64,000 nucleotides of DNA from Paenibacillus sp. JNUCC-31 (GCF_014844075.1 NZ_CP062165.1:4154001-4218000); one strand, 5' to 3'. Positions 8,643 to 17,328 are shown, counted from the first letter of the stretch. Notes: generated from the letters alone by a model not told the origin. Translations and numbers: made by a program.

Positions 8643-9452
8643 ATGGCATATTCCATGGCTGATGTATCCGGGATGTCCGGTGTAAGTCTGAGTGAATTGG
8701 GACAGTACGCTGAGACGGGGCTGCTGAATCCTGCCTTCGTGGGTCCAGATGAGGATATTTACTATGAGGAACCCGAGTTGCTGAGACTGCAGCAGATTCT
8801 CTTCTGTAAAGAAGTAGGCATGGAGGAAGAAGAGATAGGACCCATGCTCAGGGACACCCCTCGAGACATGATCCGTATTATGCAGCAGCATCGGATCGAG
8901 ATACTGGAGAAGGCACTTCATTTGCATGGATTGATTCAGACACTGGACAAAACCATCTCCTATTTACGTGGCGAGCAGGAACTGAGTCAGGACGAACTGT
9001 ATGCTGGGTTTTCGAATAAGGGGCGTCATCGGCTTTTGAATGAAGCGGCCTCTGACCATGCAACCAAGAATTATTCTGAACAGAAGCAGACAGAGGCCAG
9101 TCAGAAGTACAACATTTCCCCGGAGCCATCCACCCTGCCTGAGGTTCAGGAGATGAAGTCGAAGGAAGATTTTCTCGATTCCCAGGCGAAGCTTGACCGC
9201 ATTCATCTGGATTTGCAGAGGGCTATCGAGAATGGGTTAGAACCCGGAAGCCCCGAAGTGCAACAGATTATCGGCAGACATCTCGAATGGATCAAGGATT
9301 ATTACACCCCTACGGCAGAGATCTACCGGGATCTGGGCAATCTGTACGTCGAACACAAAAACTTTCGTCAGATGTATGATGGGTACCACCCCAAGTTGGC
9401 CGAGTTTTTGCGAGACGGGATGATGATAAAAGCGGAACAGGATTTATCCTAG
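8643..9452 (+). CDS. MerR-family regulator with TipAS-like C-terminal domain
   Basis: This is a 269-residue protein. Residues 1-70 form a divergent MerR helix-turn-helix (MADVSGMSGVSLSELGQYAETGLL, then IYYEEPELLRLQQI); 75-120 form the dimer helix. Residues about 175-265 resemble the TipAS antibiotic-binding domain: SPEVQQIIGRHLEWIKDYYTP, then MYDGYHPKLAEFLRDGM. In Streptomyces TipAL this domain captures thiopeptides and switches on resistance genes; in Bacillus Mta-type proteins it controls multidrug exporters. The ligand here is unknown. The region 122-165 is low-complexity and rich in Glu and Ser. The SD AGGAGGTG places the start at 8643. Confidence 0.82.
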   Translation: MAYSMADVSGMSGVSLSELGQYAETGLLNPAFVGPDEDIYYEEPELLRLQQILFCKEVGMEEEEIGPMLRDTPRDMIRIMQQHRIEILEKALHLHGLIQTLDKTISYLRGEQELSQDELYAGFSNKGRHRLLNEAASDHATKNYSEQKQTEASQKYNISPEPSTLPEVQEMKSKEDFLDSQAKLDRIHLDLQRAIENGLEPGSPEVQQIIGRHLEWIKDYYTPTAEIYRDLGNLYVEHKNFRQMYDGYHPKLAEFLRDGMMIKAEQDLS

Positions 9453-9501
9453 ATGCATAAAGTATCATGGGCGAGCGGAACATGGGTGTGAGATAAGAAT
9501 G

Positions 9502-9545
9502 ATAACAAAGAGCGCAGTCCTTTGGGAGGATGCGCTCTTTGTTAT
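9502..9545. terminator. Bidirectional terminator between convergent genes
   Basis: A perfect 15-bp stem ATAACAAAGAGCGCA/TGCGCTCTTTGTTAT lies between the TipA-like gene and the convergent GAF gene. A second, shorter hairpin GCCGATG/CATCGGC follows at 9561-9581, on the side of the minus-strand gene. Confidence 0.85.
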
Positions 9546-9603
9546 GGACATCATCGTAAGGCCGATGAACTCTCCATCGGCTTATTTGCCGTACTTGAGG
9601 TCC

Positions 9604-10092
9604 TTAGGATAATTCCAACTGCTCTGTAATCAGGCTTACCGCCTTTTCCAGGAAAATGCGGTCTTCATCGTCAAAACGGTTCTTGAGCGGACTGTCGATG
9701 TCGAGCACGCCGTACAATTCGCCGTTTTTGATAATCGGCACAACAATTTCACTGTTCGATGCGGCATCACAGGCGATATGGCCTGGAAAAGCATGAACAT
9801 CTTCAACGACCAGTGTACGTCTTTCCGCAGCAGATGTGCCGCACACACCGCGTCCAAGCGGAATACGGATGCAGGCAGGCAACCCCTGAAAGGGACCGAG
9901 TACAAGTTCTTTTCCATCATACAGATAGAAGCCGACCCAGTTGGTATCGGTCAAAAATACATTGAGCAGCGCCGCAGCGTTTGCCAGATTGGCAATGGCG
10001 CTAGGTTCATCACGGATCAGAGCACTTAACTGTCCCAGGACGGCGGTGTGCTGCTCGCTTCGTGTTCCTTCATAGGAAACAGCTTGAAACAT
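9604..10092 (-). CDS. GAF-type free methionine-(R)-sulfoxide reductase
   Basis: This 162-residue single GAF domain is of the fRMsr (MsrC/YebR) type, which reduces free methionine-R-sulfoxide with thioredoxin. The diagnostic pattern is present: WVGFYLYDGKELVLGPFQG, Cys74 in LPACIRI, Cys84 in GRGVCG, Cys108 in GHIACDAASNSEIVVP, and the GVLDIDSP strand. The length equals the family's usual 150-165 residues. It is monocistronic and convergent with the TipA-like gene. It belongs with the antioxidant genes elsewhere in the window (bacilliredoxin, two superoxide dismutases). Confidence 0.92.
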   Translation of the reverse strand: MFQAVSYEGTRSEQHTAVLGQLSALIRDEPSAIANLANAAALLNVFLTDTNWVGFYLYDGKELVLGPFQGLPACIRIPLGRGVCGTSAAERRTLVVEDVHAFPGHIACDAASNSEIVVPIIKNGELYGVLDIDSPLKNRFDDEDRIFLEKAVSLITEQLELS

Positions 10093-10277
10093 GGTAAATC
10101 ACCCTCCCGAGCAAAAATGGTACTTATTTTCAAGATAGTGCAGAGCCTCCGGTTAGTCAAGCGGAGGATTTCGGAAAAGGAGGCCAATCCCCGAGTATCC
10201 CCCTGTTTCTCATCTTCCTGCGTGGGGTAATTACTTAGCAATCACGGAGGGCTACAACCCGGGAAGGAGCTTGGCTT

Positions 10278-10574
10278 ATGCATGCAGAGGTACAGAATCT
10301 TTTTGTACGAATTCATCTTTTATATTTCGCTCAGAATCAGGACTTAACCATTGGCGACGCGTTGCCTCTATTGGAAGAACGGGGATATCGTGTTGGAGAG
10401 CGAGAGATCAAGCAGGAGCTTGAGCATCTGACACAGGAGAACTTCCTGACTGCCCATGGAGATCAATGGAGCCTCACGGGGACAGGCATTGAGGAGTTTA
10501 AAGAAATCATAGCTGTCTTTGGCCGAGTAAGCGAAGAATTACTTGCGACAGGCAAGAAAACGTCTAACGTCTGA
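10278..10574 (+). CDS. Hypothetical protein, possible small winged helix
   Basis: I do not recognise this 98-residue protein. It has two leading helices (VQNLFVRIHLLYFAQNQDLTIGDA), then EREIKQELEHLTQENFLTAHGDQWSLTGTGIEEF, which reads like the recognition helix and wing of a small winged-helix domain. Predominantly charged, no membrane segment and no Cys. A strong SD (GGAAGGAG, 8 bases from the ATG) and a terminator immediately downstream support a real single-gene unit. Confidence 0.65.
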   Translation: MHAEVQNLFVRIHLLYFAQNQDLTIGDALPLLEERGYRVGEREIKQELEHLTQENFLTAHGDQWSLTGTGIEEFKEIIAVFGRVSEELLATGKKTSNV

Positions 10575-10639
10575 ACTTGAATTGGACAGGCATGCCCGGG
10601 CATACTTCAAACTGGAATGGATTCATACGTAACAACAAG

Positions 10640-10668
10640 ACCGGGGGCGGAAGAGACCCGGTTTTTTT
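10640..10668 (+). terminator. Rho-independent terminator
   Basis: ACCGGG pairs with CCCGGT over an 11-base loop and is followed by seven Ts. It closes the unit of the preceding small gene. Confidence 0.9.
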
Positions 10669-10772
10669 GATGTGATTATGATGACTGAACAGTTGCCATT
10701 CAGCGCAGGTTATGGTTAGATGGCTATTGAATCTTATGGTCTTAGAGATAGTTCGGATCGGAGTGTCTTTAT

Positions 10773-11345
10773 ATGTATAAATGCAAAGGGAGAATTCCCG
10801 AACTAGAGACAGGGCGTCTGCGCCTGCGCAAAATGCGTCGTAGGGACGCAGCCCAGATGTTCGCTTGCTGGTCAGACCGGGACGTGACCCGTTATATGAA
10901 TTTGGCGCCCATGATTGGGACAAGCGAAGCTGCGGACATGATTGGGCTGCTGAACCACATGGCAGGAGAGGAGGAGGCGATTCGCTGGGGAATCGAACTC
11001 AAGGAGACGGGACAGCTTATCGGCAGCTGTGGTTATAACACATGGCAGCTTGAAGGTGCATTCCGGGGCGAAATCGGATATGAGTTGGGCCGTGAACACT
11101 GGCGTCACGGGTACATGACGGAGGCATTTTCGGTCTTGCTGCCTTTCGGGTATGAAACGATGGGTCTCAATCGGATCGAGGCGCTGGTAGACCCGCGTAA
11201 TTTGGCTTCCGGTGAGTTTCTGACGAACTGCGGCTTCACGCGGGAAGGCCTGTTGCGTCAAGTGCAGCATACGTCCACCGGATATAAGGACATGGTGATG
11301 TATTCCCTGCTGTACGATGAGTTTTTGCGTAAGAGAGATAAATAA
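10773..11345 (+). CDS. GNAT acetyltransferase, RimJ/RimL type
   Basis: This 190-residue protein begins with the family pattern LETGRLRLRKMRRRDAAQMF. It has the acetyl-CoA-binding region GYELGREHWRHGYMTEAFSVLLPFGYETMGLNRIEALVDPRN, followed by SGEFLTNCGFTREG. These are hallmarks of the ribosomal-protein-alanine N-acetyltransferase group (YdaF, RimJ/L). Many members modify antibiotics or small amines instead, so the substrate is open. The SD is weak (GGAG, about 9 bases upstream). The gene is followed by repeat element R1. Confidence 0.85.
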   Translation: MYKCKGRIPELETGRLRLRKMRRRDAAQMFACWSDRDVTRYMNLAPMIGTSEAADMIGLLNHMAGEEEAIRWGIELKETGQLIGSCGYNTWQLEGAFRGEIGYELGREHWRHGYMTEAFSVLLPFGYETMGLNRIEALVDPRNLASGEFLTNCGFTREGLLRQVQHTSTGYKDMVMYSLLYDEFLRKRDK

Positions 11346-11354
11346 AAGAAAGCA

Positions 11355-11543
11355 ATATATAATTTTTCACATTGAAATTTACACAATAACGAAGGGGCAG
11401 AACAAAGCTGGAGAAGCGGAGCGTTCGCATTTATCACCGGATTTCCCCTTTTGGAGGGGATGGAAAAAATCTGGGGATAACAGCGATCGAAAGATTGTTC
11501 TGGTCCGTAGTGGGCTGTGTAAATCAATGTTCCAATTATATAG
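11355..11543. repeat. Structured intergenic repeat, family R, copy 1
   Basis: The AT-rich ends (ATATATAATTTTTCACATTG and its partner ending at 11543) are imperfect inverted repeats. Inside them CAGAACAA (11398-11405) pairs with TTGTTCTG (11495-11502), and TTATCACCGGATTT (11431-11444) pairs with AAATCTGGGGATAA (11467-11480), enclosing an apical CCCC/GGGG hairpin. The same architecture and conserved words (GAAGCGGAGC, AATCTGGGGATAA, TTGTTCTG) recur at 45372-45605 and 55338-55485. No ORF is conserved between copies. Confidence 0.88.
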
Positions 11544-11567
11544 AGAATTGAAGAGAGAAGGGTTTGA

Positions 11568-13097
11568 GTGAATACAACCGGAGGTTTGAACCGCAGTTTC
11601 ATCTTGGCAGGATTACTGCTGGCAACCTTTTTGTCAGCGATTGAAGGTACGGTGATTGGACCAGCCGGACCAACCATTGTTAGTGAATTAGGTAGTGTGC
11701 AGCTTCTCAGCTGGATCTTTACCGCATATCTTCTGACGATGGCTGTGAGTACGCCGATCTTTGGCAAAATCAGTGACCTGTACGGGCGTAAGCCGGTATT
11801 TCTGATTGGCTGTGCCTTATTTTTACTGGGTTCACTTCTGTGCTGCCTTTCGCAGAACATGGAGCAACTGATTATTTTTCGCGCGATTCAAGGGATTGGC
11901 GCAGGTGCGGTGGTCCCCGTTACGTTTACAATCATTGGTGACATTTACCGGATTGAAGAACGAGGCAAAATACAAGGCTGGATCAGCTCGGTGTGGGGCA
12001 TTTCATCTTTGGCCGGACCGCTGCTGGGCGGTTACTTTGTAGATAATCTGGGCTGGCAGTGGATTTTTGGATTCAATGTGCCGTTCGGGCTGCTGGCGAT
12101 GTGGTTTGTGTTTCGTTATTTGAAGGAAGAAATGTCTCCGCGTACCGCCAAAATTGACTATATGGGTGCATTGACCTTTACCGTTGGTATTACCGCATTG
12201 CTCTTTGTATTGTCCGCAGGTGGACAGTATTATGCCTGGAGTTCTCCGATTATTGTGGGACTGAGCATTGTGGCTGTTGTTTTTATGATTTTATTTTTTG
12301 TGGTGGAAAAAAGGGCCCAGGCCCCGATGGTTCCTCTCCATCTCTTCCGTATTCGGGACATTCGGGTGGCGAATATCGCCGGACTGTTAACCAGTACCCT
12401 GATGATTGGCCTGACCAGTTATTTGCCTCTTTGGGTGCAGGGGGTTCGGGGCGGTAATGCGACTGAATCGGGGTTGCTGCTTGCACCGATGTCGGTTGGT
12501 TGGCTGATCGGTAGTGTTCTTGCTGGCCGTCTGTTGATGAAGATTGGATCACGCTTAACAGCGGTGATTGGATTAACCGGGATCGCCATTGGATCGGGAG
12601 GACTCTTCCTGGTCGGTGGAACGTCTCCTCAGGCGGTACTGTTTATATTAACCTTTATTTACGGACTCGGCTTCGGATTTGCTTTTACCATATTCACCAT
12701 TATTGCGCAGTCGTCGGTCGGCTATAAGGAACGTGGATCTTCTACGGCGCTGCATACCTTCATGCGTACGCTGGGACAGACCATCGGGGCTGCAGCGTTT
12801 GGTACATGGTTGAATTACCGAATTTCAACGTTGTCGGACGAACAGCATCTTGCAGATGCAGGCATTTCGGAAGGGGATCTGAATCAGCTGCTTGCTCCAC
12901 ATACAGAAGCTGCGCTGTCGGATGACAAATGGGCGCTTCTTCGTAACGTATTGGAAGGAAGTCTGCATTCCTTGTTTGTCATCATGTTTGTCATTGCCAT
13001 TATCTCATGGATAACGACACTGGCCTTGCGCAAACGGCTAATCGTTCCTGAGAAAGCAGCAGATGCTCCGCCAAAGGCCCAAGCTTCCGGGCAGTGA
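11568..13097 (+). CDS. MFS multidrug exporter, 14-helix DHA2 (EmrB/QacA) family
   Basis: This 509-residue transporter has about 14 hydrophobic helices. Motif A is seen in loop 2-3 (GKISDLYGRKPVF) and a drug-antiporter motif in helix 5 (GISSLAGPLLGGYF). DHA2 pumps exchange protons for drugs or dyes. It starts with GTG at 11568 after AAGGG. The gene lies just downstream of repeat R1, which therefore occupies its 5' region. No TetR/MarR gene is directly adjacent; the MarR gene at 13979 is separated by two small genes. Confidence 0.9.
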   Translation: MNTTGGLNRSFILAGLLLATFLSAIEGTVIGPAGPTIVSELGSVQLLSWIFTAYLLTMAVSTPIFGKISDLYGRKPVFLIGCALFLLGSLLCCLSQNMEQLIIFRAIQGIGAGAVVPVTFTIIGDIYRIEERGKIQGWISSVWGISSLAGPLLGGYFVDNLGWQWIFGFNVPFGLLAMWFVFRYLKEEMSPRTAKIDYMGALTFTVGITALLFVLSAGGQYYAWSSPIIVGLSIVAVVFMILFFVVEKRAQAPMVPLHLFRIRDIRVANIAGLLTSTLMIGLTSYLPLWVQGVRGGNATESGLLLAPMSVGWLIGSVLAGRLLMKIGSRLTAVIGLTGIAIGSGGLFLVGGTSPQAVLFILTFIYGLGFGFAFTIFTIIAQSSVGYKERGSSTALHTFMRTLGQTIGAAAFGTWLNYRISTLSDEQHLADAGISEGDLNQLLAPHTEAALSDDKWALLRNVLEGSLHSLFVIMFVIAIISWITTLALRKRLIVPEKAADAPPKAQASGQ

Positions 13098-13110
13098 CGG
13101 GAAAAGAATT

Positions 13111-13139
13111 AAGGCAGCTGTTCCTCGGCGGCCTTTTTT
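13111..13139 (+). terminator. Probable weak terminator after the DHA2 exporter
   Basis: AAGGC pairs with GCCTT over a 15-base loop and is followed by TTTTTT. The stem is only 5 bp, so efficiency may be low. Confidence 0.5.
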
Positions 13140-13189
13140 GGTTTATTATTTTCTAAAAGGAGCTTGCAATAAATGGGAGGCAGGTTGAA

Positions 13190-13684
13190 ATGACAAATCA
13201 ATGGACCAGATCGATCTGGGTAGTACCTTTCCCAATCAAATGTCTGGCAGCCATATTGACCAGCACTTCAATTTCTCTGATTGTCGGGATCATGGAATAT
13301 GTCCCCTTGGCGGAACGAGCGGAACATACATATTACTATCCCTTCTGGTATACATTGATCATAAGCGTTCTTATCAGCTCGGCTATTCTTCTGTTTCTGA
13401 TACTGCCTTTATCGTTATTTGCGGATCATGTGCTTGCTTCCCGAAGAATGAATAGAATTGTAACCAAGGTGATATTTGCAATCTTAACGTATTTGCTCCT
13501 TGGAGTGGGGAGTGGAGTGTTGTTCTCGATCTTTGTATTCAAGTTGGATGCCTTTGAGTATACAGGTCATTATCAGTACATCGTTATAATGACCTTTGTC
13601 TTTCTGTTGTGGCAACTAGGGCTGAGCGGGTTATTAAGCAGGGGCCGTGATGAGAACAGATCAGATAGCATCATTGATAAATAG
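13190..13684 (+). CDS. Hypothetical four-helix membrane protein
   Basis: I do not recognise this 164-residue protein. It shows four hydrophobic segments (about residues 15-33, 50-75, 90-112 and 125-150) separated by short charged loops and has a charged C-terminal tail (SRGRDENRSDS). The SD GGGAGG precedes the ATG. It is 27 bases upstream of another small membrane protein gene, which suggests cotranscription. Confidence 0.65.
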   Translation: MTNQWTRSIWVVPFPIKCLAAILTSTSISLIVGIMEYVPLAERAEHTYYYPFWYTLIISVLISSAILLFLILPLSLFADHVLASRRMNRIVTKVIFAILTYLLLGVGSGVLFSIFVFKLDAFEYTGHYQYIVIMTFVFLLWQLGLSGLLSRGRDENRSDSIIDK

Positions 13685-13710
13685 CCAACTCATGCTGAAT
13701 GGAGGCGCGG

Positions 13711-13896
13711 ATGATGTTTCCCAATAATCTAAATTCGTCCAAGGAAGATGAAGCCAAACGCAAGTACGAAGAGAATCAAAGAGAGATTGAGGGTCACAGC
13801 CGCTCGGGTCTGTCCAGTTACATTGTCGATTTGCTGATTGCAGGTGGGTTGGTCGTCGCTGCCCTAACGTTATTGATGTGGATTCTGTATCTTTGA
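13711..13896 (+). CDS. Small single-helix membrane protein
   Basis: This 61-residue protein has a charged, soluble N-terminal half (NSSKEDEAKRKYEENQREIEG) and one C-terminal membrane helix (about 38-60), the layout of a tail-anchored small protein. GGAGG just before 13711 selects that ATG over the one at 13699. No family recognised. A terminator follows. Confidence 0.65.
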   Translation: MMFPNNLNSSKEDEAKRKYEENQREIEGHSRSGLSSYIVDLLIAGGLVVAALTLLMWILYL

Positions 13897-13911
13897 TGAA
13901 CAACTACGAAC

Positions 13912-13942
13912 AACCGGTACTGCCTCTATAGGCAAACCGGTT
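13912..13942. terminator. Bidirectional terminator between convergent genes
   Basis: Nested hairpin: AACCGGT/ACCGGTT outside and GCCT/AGGC inside. It separates the small membrane protein gene from the convergent marR-type gene. Confidence 0.75.
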
Positions 13943-13978
13943 ATTTGTAGTGGAACAGGTGATACAGTTCTGGTCGTC

Positions 13979-14440
13979 TTAGCCGTTTGCAGATAAACGA
14001 TCCGCACCGTGTGCAAGCCTTTCCAACAGCTCAGAGAGCAATGTTTTATCATCCTCGCTAAGGCCGCTGACCGCACGATCTATTTTGTGTGCGTAACCCG
14101 GATAGATGTCATCCATCGTACGCTGGCCTTCCTCGGTCAATTCTACGAAAATAATGCGTCTGTCCTGCGGACAGTGTTTTCGAAGTAAAAGTCCCTTTTG
14201 CTCCAGCTTGTCAATGACATAGGTGACATTTCCGCTTTGCAGCAGAAGCTGCGCACCGACTTGTTGAATGGGCTGTGCTCCTTTCATATATAACACTTCG
14301 AGCACCCCGTAAGCGGTGGGGTTGAAGCCATGCGCTTTGCTTCCGGATACAGCGTGTTCATTCACGCTCTTGAATGTCTGGGCCAAGGTGCGGTACAGAT
14401 GAAGAGAACGTTCGGTTCCGATTTCCTGTAATTCCAGCAT
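13979..14440 (-). CDS. MarR-family regulator
   Basis: This 153-residue protein has the MarR winged-helix: NPTAYGVLEVLYMKGAQPIQQVGAQLLLQSGNVTYVIDKLEQKGLL, then the wing KHCPQDRRIIFVELTEEGQ, flanked by the N- and C-terminal dimerisation helices. The single Cys lies in the wing; the N-terminal redox Cys of OhrR proteins is absent, so it is not a typical peroxide sensor. The closest described group is the HosA/MhqR-like one that responds to phenolic compounds. Its target is unknown; the upstream region is shared with the divergent ABC operon. Confidence 0.85.
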   Translation of the reverse strand: MLELQEIGTERSLHLYRTLAQTFKSVNEHAVSGSKAHGFNPTAYGVLEVLYMKGAQPIQQVGAQLLLQSGNVTYVIDKLEQKGLLLRKHCPQDRRIIFVELTEEGQRTMDDIYPGYAHKIDRAVSGLSEDDKTLLSELLERLAHGADRLSANG

Positions 14441-14755
14441 GCTGATCCCGCCTTTTCAGATTATTGGAGTTGATGTGAATTTACATTTGACGATTCAGAG
14501 GTTCGCCATGTTTTTATTGTAAGTGTCTGTTTCCACGAAAAACATGCGATATGTCACAAGATTTGCATTTTTAGCAATTAAAATTTAATCATTTTCCATC
14601 TTTTCTGCTCTCAGGCATTATTTTGCTATGGATTCCTGGAGCACGGGTGAATTCATTATACAAATGCCCCAAATGATCAAACATTTCCTCATTAACTCGA
14701 TTACAATAACAATAATGAATCAAACAAGCACCTGACAGGACAGGGAGTGAATGAT
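14441..14755. other. Divergent intergenic region marR/ecsA
   Basis: This 315-base AT-rich stretch has no gene. It must hold the promoters of the MarR-type gene and of ecsAB. I found no consensus promoter and no clear perfect palindrome, so operator positions cannot be stated. Confidence 0.4.
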
Positions 14756-15487
14756 ATGCAAATCGAAAACAAAGATACAGTCGGACAGGAGTCCATATTG
14801 GACGTACATATTACGGAAGCAGGGTATACTGCGGGGCAATCGATAATACGAAACATCCGAATTCATGTGGCGCCGGGGGAACTGGTGGGCATTATCGGAC
14901 CGAACGGGGCTGGTAAAAGCACCACTATCAAAACGTTGCTTGGCCTGATGGAGCATGCCCAGTACGAAGTAACTATTGGAGGAGACGGGCGCTATGCCTA
15001 TATCCCGGAACAACCTGTTTTTTACGAATATATGACGCTGTGGGAACATCTCGATCTGGCTGCAGCTGCTTATGAGATGGAAGATGACATCTTTATAACC
15101 AGAGCGGAGGAGCTGCTGGTTCGTTTCGGAATGGACCATGTGCGCAACGATCTTCCGGCGAGTTTTTCCAAAGGCATGCGGCAGAAAATGATGCTGATGA
15201 TCGGTTTTCTGTCCTCGCCGGATGTATATATTGTGGACGAGCCTTTCATCGGTCTGGACCCGCGGGCAACCAAGGATTTTCTGAAATTGCTGGATGATGA
15301 ACGCCGCCGTGGTGCAGGTGTGCTCATGTCTACGCATGTATTGGATACTGCTGAGCGAATCTGTGATCGCTTTATACTCATTCACTCTGGACGTTCTGCT
15401 GCCGAGGGAACGCTGGACGAAATTCGTGCAGCCGCAGATTTGCCGGAAGCCTCGTTATTTGACTGTTTTGATACACTGACATCCTGA
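14756..15487 (+). CDS. ecsA: ABC transporter ATPase, EcsA-type
   Basis: This 243-residue ATP-binding subunit has Walker A GPNGAGKST (48-56), signature SFSKGMRQKM in place of LSGGQ, Walker B VYIVDEPFIGLD and a switch His in MSTHVLD. The pairing with an EcsB-like permease identifies the Ecs exporter. In B. subtilis, ecs mutants fail in protein secretion, competence and sporulation, partly because peptides accumulate that block membrane proteases. Two starts are possible: GTG at 14747 or ATG at 14756; GGGAG lies at the better distance from 14756. Confidence 0.88.
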   Translation: MQIENKDTVGQESILDVHITEAGYTAGQSIIRNIRIHVAPGELVGIIGPNGAGKSTTIKTLLGLMEHAQYEVTIGGDGRYAYIPEQPVFYEYMTLWEHLDLAAAAYEMEDDIFITRAEELLVRFGMDHVRNDLPASFSKGMRQKMMLMIGFLSSPDVYIVDEPFIGLDPRATKDFLKLLDDERRRGAGVLMSTHVLDTAERICDRFILIHSGRSAAEGTLDEIRAAADLPEASLFDCFDTLTS

Positions 15488-15507
15488 CCGGAAAGGGGGA
15501 AGATGAG

Positions 15508-16758
15508 ATGGAAACCTTCCAGCGTTACACACCACTTGGTTTATACCGACGCAGACGCAGAGAGCACTTCAAAGAACAGTTGAAAAACCTGAAACTGGTG
15601 GTCGATTGGACGGTATGGGTATACCTGCTTGTTCCCGGTCTGTTATATCTTGGTGGGTGGTATGTGAGTTCATGGACCAAACCGCTGCCCTCATGGGCGA
15701 CTGGCATAACGCTGCCTACACTGACCGGATTGATCGACATCGTTATACTTACAGGCGGCGTGCTGATATTTGTAGAGGAAGCGGACGTGTTATTCCTGAA
15801 ATCGAGGCCGTTGTGGATGCGAACATTGATGAAACAGGGGATGTACCGGGCTTGTTTGCAGCATCTGGGCAAAATGATTGCGATTATGGCTCTGACGGCA
15901 CCACTTTGGTCCCGTGTCTATGACATGTCTTTTATCCAGATGGCTCTTATAGCAGTCTGGTTCGGGGCAGTTGCTTCATTTCAGGCTATTGTCCTGCATA
16001 TGACGAAAGTGCGTCATACCGGGTGGAGACGCTGGATTCGAATGATCCCTTTGGCTGCTGCAATGGGCATCATGACGGTGATTGCAACATCATGGATGCA
16101 TACACAGACCTGGAGAATGATGCTGGGTACTGTGCTGGTAATGCTTCTAGTAATTACGGTTGGCCAGATGAGGCTGATCATGAAGGGAACATTTGAAGGC
16201 GATGTGCGTGAGGATCTACGAGGAAGACTAAAGCTCACGGCACTTTTACTTAGTCGATCTGTGACCAAGCCCAAAGCACCGCGCACACGGACGATGATCT
16301 TTCGCAAGCCGCGCAAGTTGCTGCGTAATCGTTCCATCGCTAATCGGACAGCAGAGACGGCATTCAAGGCATTTTTTCGGAACTCATCAACCATGAAGTT
16401 GTATTTGCAGCTTGGTGGCTTATCGATCGTTGCCGTTGCGCTGCCGCCTTTTCCGGTCAATGCGATTGTGTGTGTATTGTTGATGATCATGCTGAGTGTA
16501 CTCTTTTACCGTTCATGGGATGTATTTGCTACCTCCGATTATATTCAGCTCGTATCATACGATACCGAGGCGTTGAACCAGGCAGCGCAGACCATGGTAA
16601 GGATGTTGTTCATACCACTGGGGATTCTGATGGGATTTTCATTGGGAGCAGCATGGTTGGGCTGGTTGGAGGGCGTTGTTACAGCTGCTGCTGTCGTGGC
16701 ATTGGGGTTATTTATCCTGTCTATAACGGGCTGGATTCGTTCTCTCCGTTCCGATTGA
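15508..16758 (+). CDS. ecsB: ABC transporter permease, EcsB-type
   Basis: This 416-residue polytopic protein has a basic N-terminal segment (YRRRRREHFKEQLKNLKLV) typical of EcsB, a first helix pair at about 33-55 and 68-90, a basic cytosolic loop near 235-275, and further helices to the C-terminus. It starts 20 bases after the ATPase stop behind GGAAAGGGGG, so the two form an operon. An EcsC homologue is not seen downstream. It forms the channel of the exporter energised by EcsA. Confidence 0.87.
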   Translation: METFQRYTPLGLYRRRRREHFKEQLKNLKLVVDWTVWVYLLVPGLLYLGGWYVSSWTKPLPSWATGITLPTLTGLIDIVILTGGVLIFVEEADVLFLKSRPLWMRTLMKQGMYRACLQHLGKMIAIMALTAPLWSRVYDMSFIQMALIAVWFGAVASFQAIVLHMTKVRHTGWRRWIRMIPLAAAMGIMTVIATSWMHTQTWRMMLGTVLVMLLVITVGQMRLIMKGTFEGDVREDLRGRLKLTALLLSRSVTKPKAPRTRTMIFRKPRKLLRNRSIANRTAETAFKAFFRNSSTMKLYLQLGGLSIVAVALPPFPVNAIVCVLLMIMLSVLFYRSWDVFATSDYIQLVSYDTEALNQAAQTMVRMLFIPLGILMGFSLGAAWLGWLEGVVTAAAVVALGLFILSITGWIRSLRSD

Positions 16759-16871
16759 TTGATATTCTTCCTCGCATCGTAGCATATCCGGTCGTGTAAC
16801 TGACCATGCTATATAAGGGCAGCTCCTAACGTTTTGAAGGTAAGAGATGAGCTAGCAAGGAGGAAGAGATT

Positions 16872-17255
16872 ATGTTGGAAGATCGTGAACTTCAGGTTCA
16901 TTTCTCAGACCGTACAGATCTGCTTGCCGCTCAGGCGACACTGGAGGAACTGGGTTATAAGCCGTATCAATCAGGTCCGCTGGAATTGTACATTCCTACA
17001 GATCGTCAGGACCCGCAGTCTGCTGTGGAAATCGTACAATCCCATGGAGGGAGTGCGGTGTTTGCATCTTCTGTAGAGGATCTGGATCAGTTTCAGAATA
17101 TATCCATACCGGCTCATCTTGTGAACGAAGATTGGGATGAAGCATATACGAACGGAAGCCAGACAGAGAGTCCCGAGAAGGGTCTGCATAACCGGGACGA
17201 TGACCCGACATATGATGATTCCGTTGATGGATTTTCCGGTAGTGTCAAAGCGTAA
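16872..17255 (+). CDS. Conserved-looking hypothetical protein, acidic tail
   Basis: I do not recognise this 127-residue protein. The first 70 residues read as an alternating strand-helix fold (ELQVHFSDRTDLLAAQATLEELGYKPY, then LELYIP and SAVEIVQSHGGSAVF), and the rest is acidic and probably disordered (EDWDEAYTNGSQTESPEKG, DDDPTYDDS). No membrane segment. The SD AGGAGG is strong. A bidirectional terminator follows. Confidence 0.65.
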   Translation: MLEDRELQVHFSDRTDLLAAQATLEELGYKPYQSGPLELYIPTDRQDPQSAVEIVQSHGGSAVFASSVEDLDQFQNISIPAHLVNEDWDEAYTNGSQTESPEKGLHNRDDDPTYDDSVDGFSGSVKA

Positions 17256-17283
17256 GGATCACTTAAGCGATACCCTCGCTGCT

Positions 17284-17328
17284 GAAAAAACCTCGAACAC
17301 CACAGATCGTGGAATGTCGAGGTTTTTC
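17284..17328. terminator. Bidirectional Rho-independent terminator
   Basis: GAAAAAACCTCGA pairs with TCGAGGTTTTTC; A- and T-tracts on both sides serve the plus-strand small gene and the convergent flavoprotein gene. Confidence 0.93.

Noticed and set aside
14570..14595. ATTAAAATTTAAT as a MarR operator
   Set aside because: It is not a true palindrome when written out, and such AT runs are expected by chance in this AT-rich region.
14720..15385. A 221-codon minus-strand frame opposite ecsA
   Set aside because: Antisense to a complete ABC ATPase with all motifs; no ribosome binding site.
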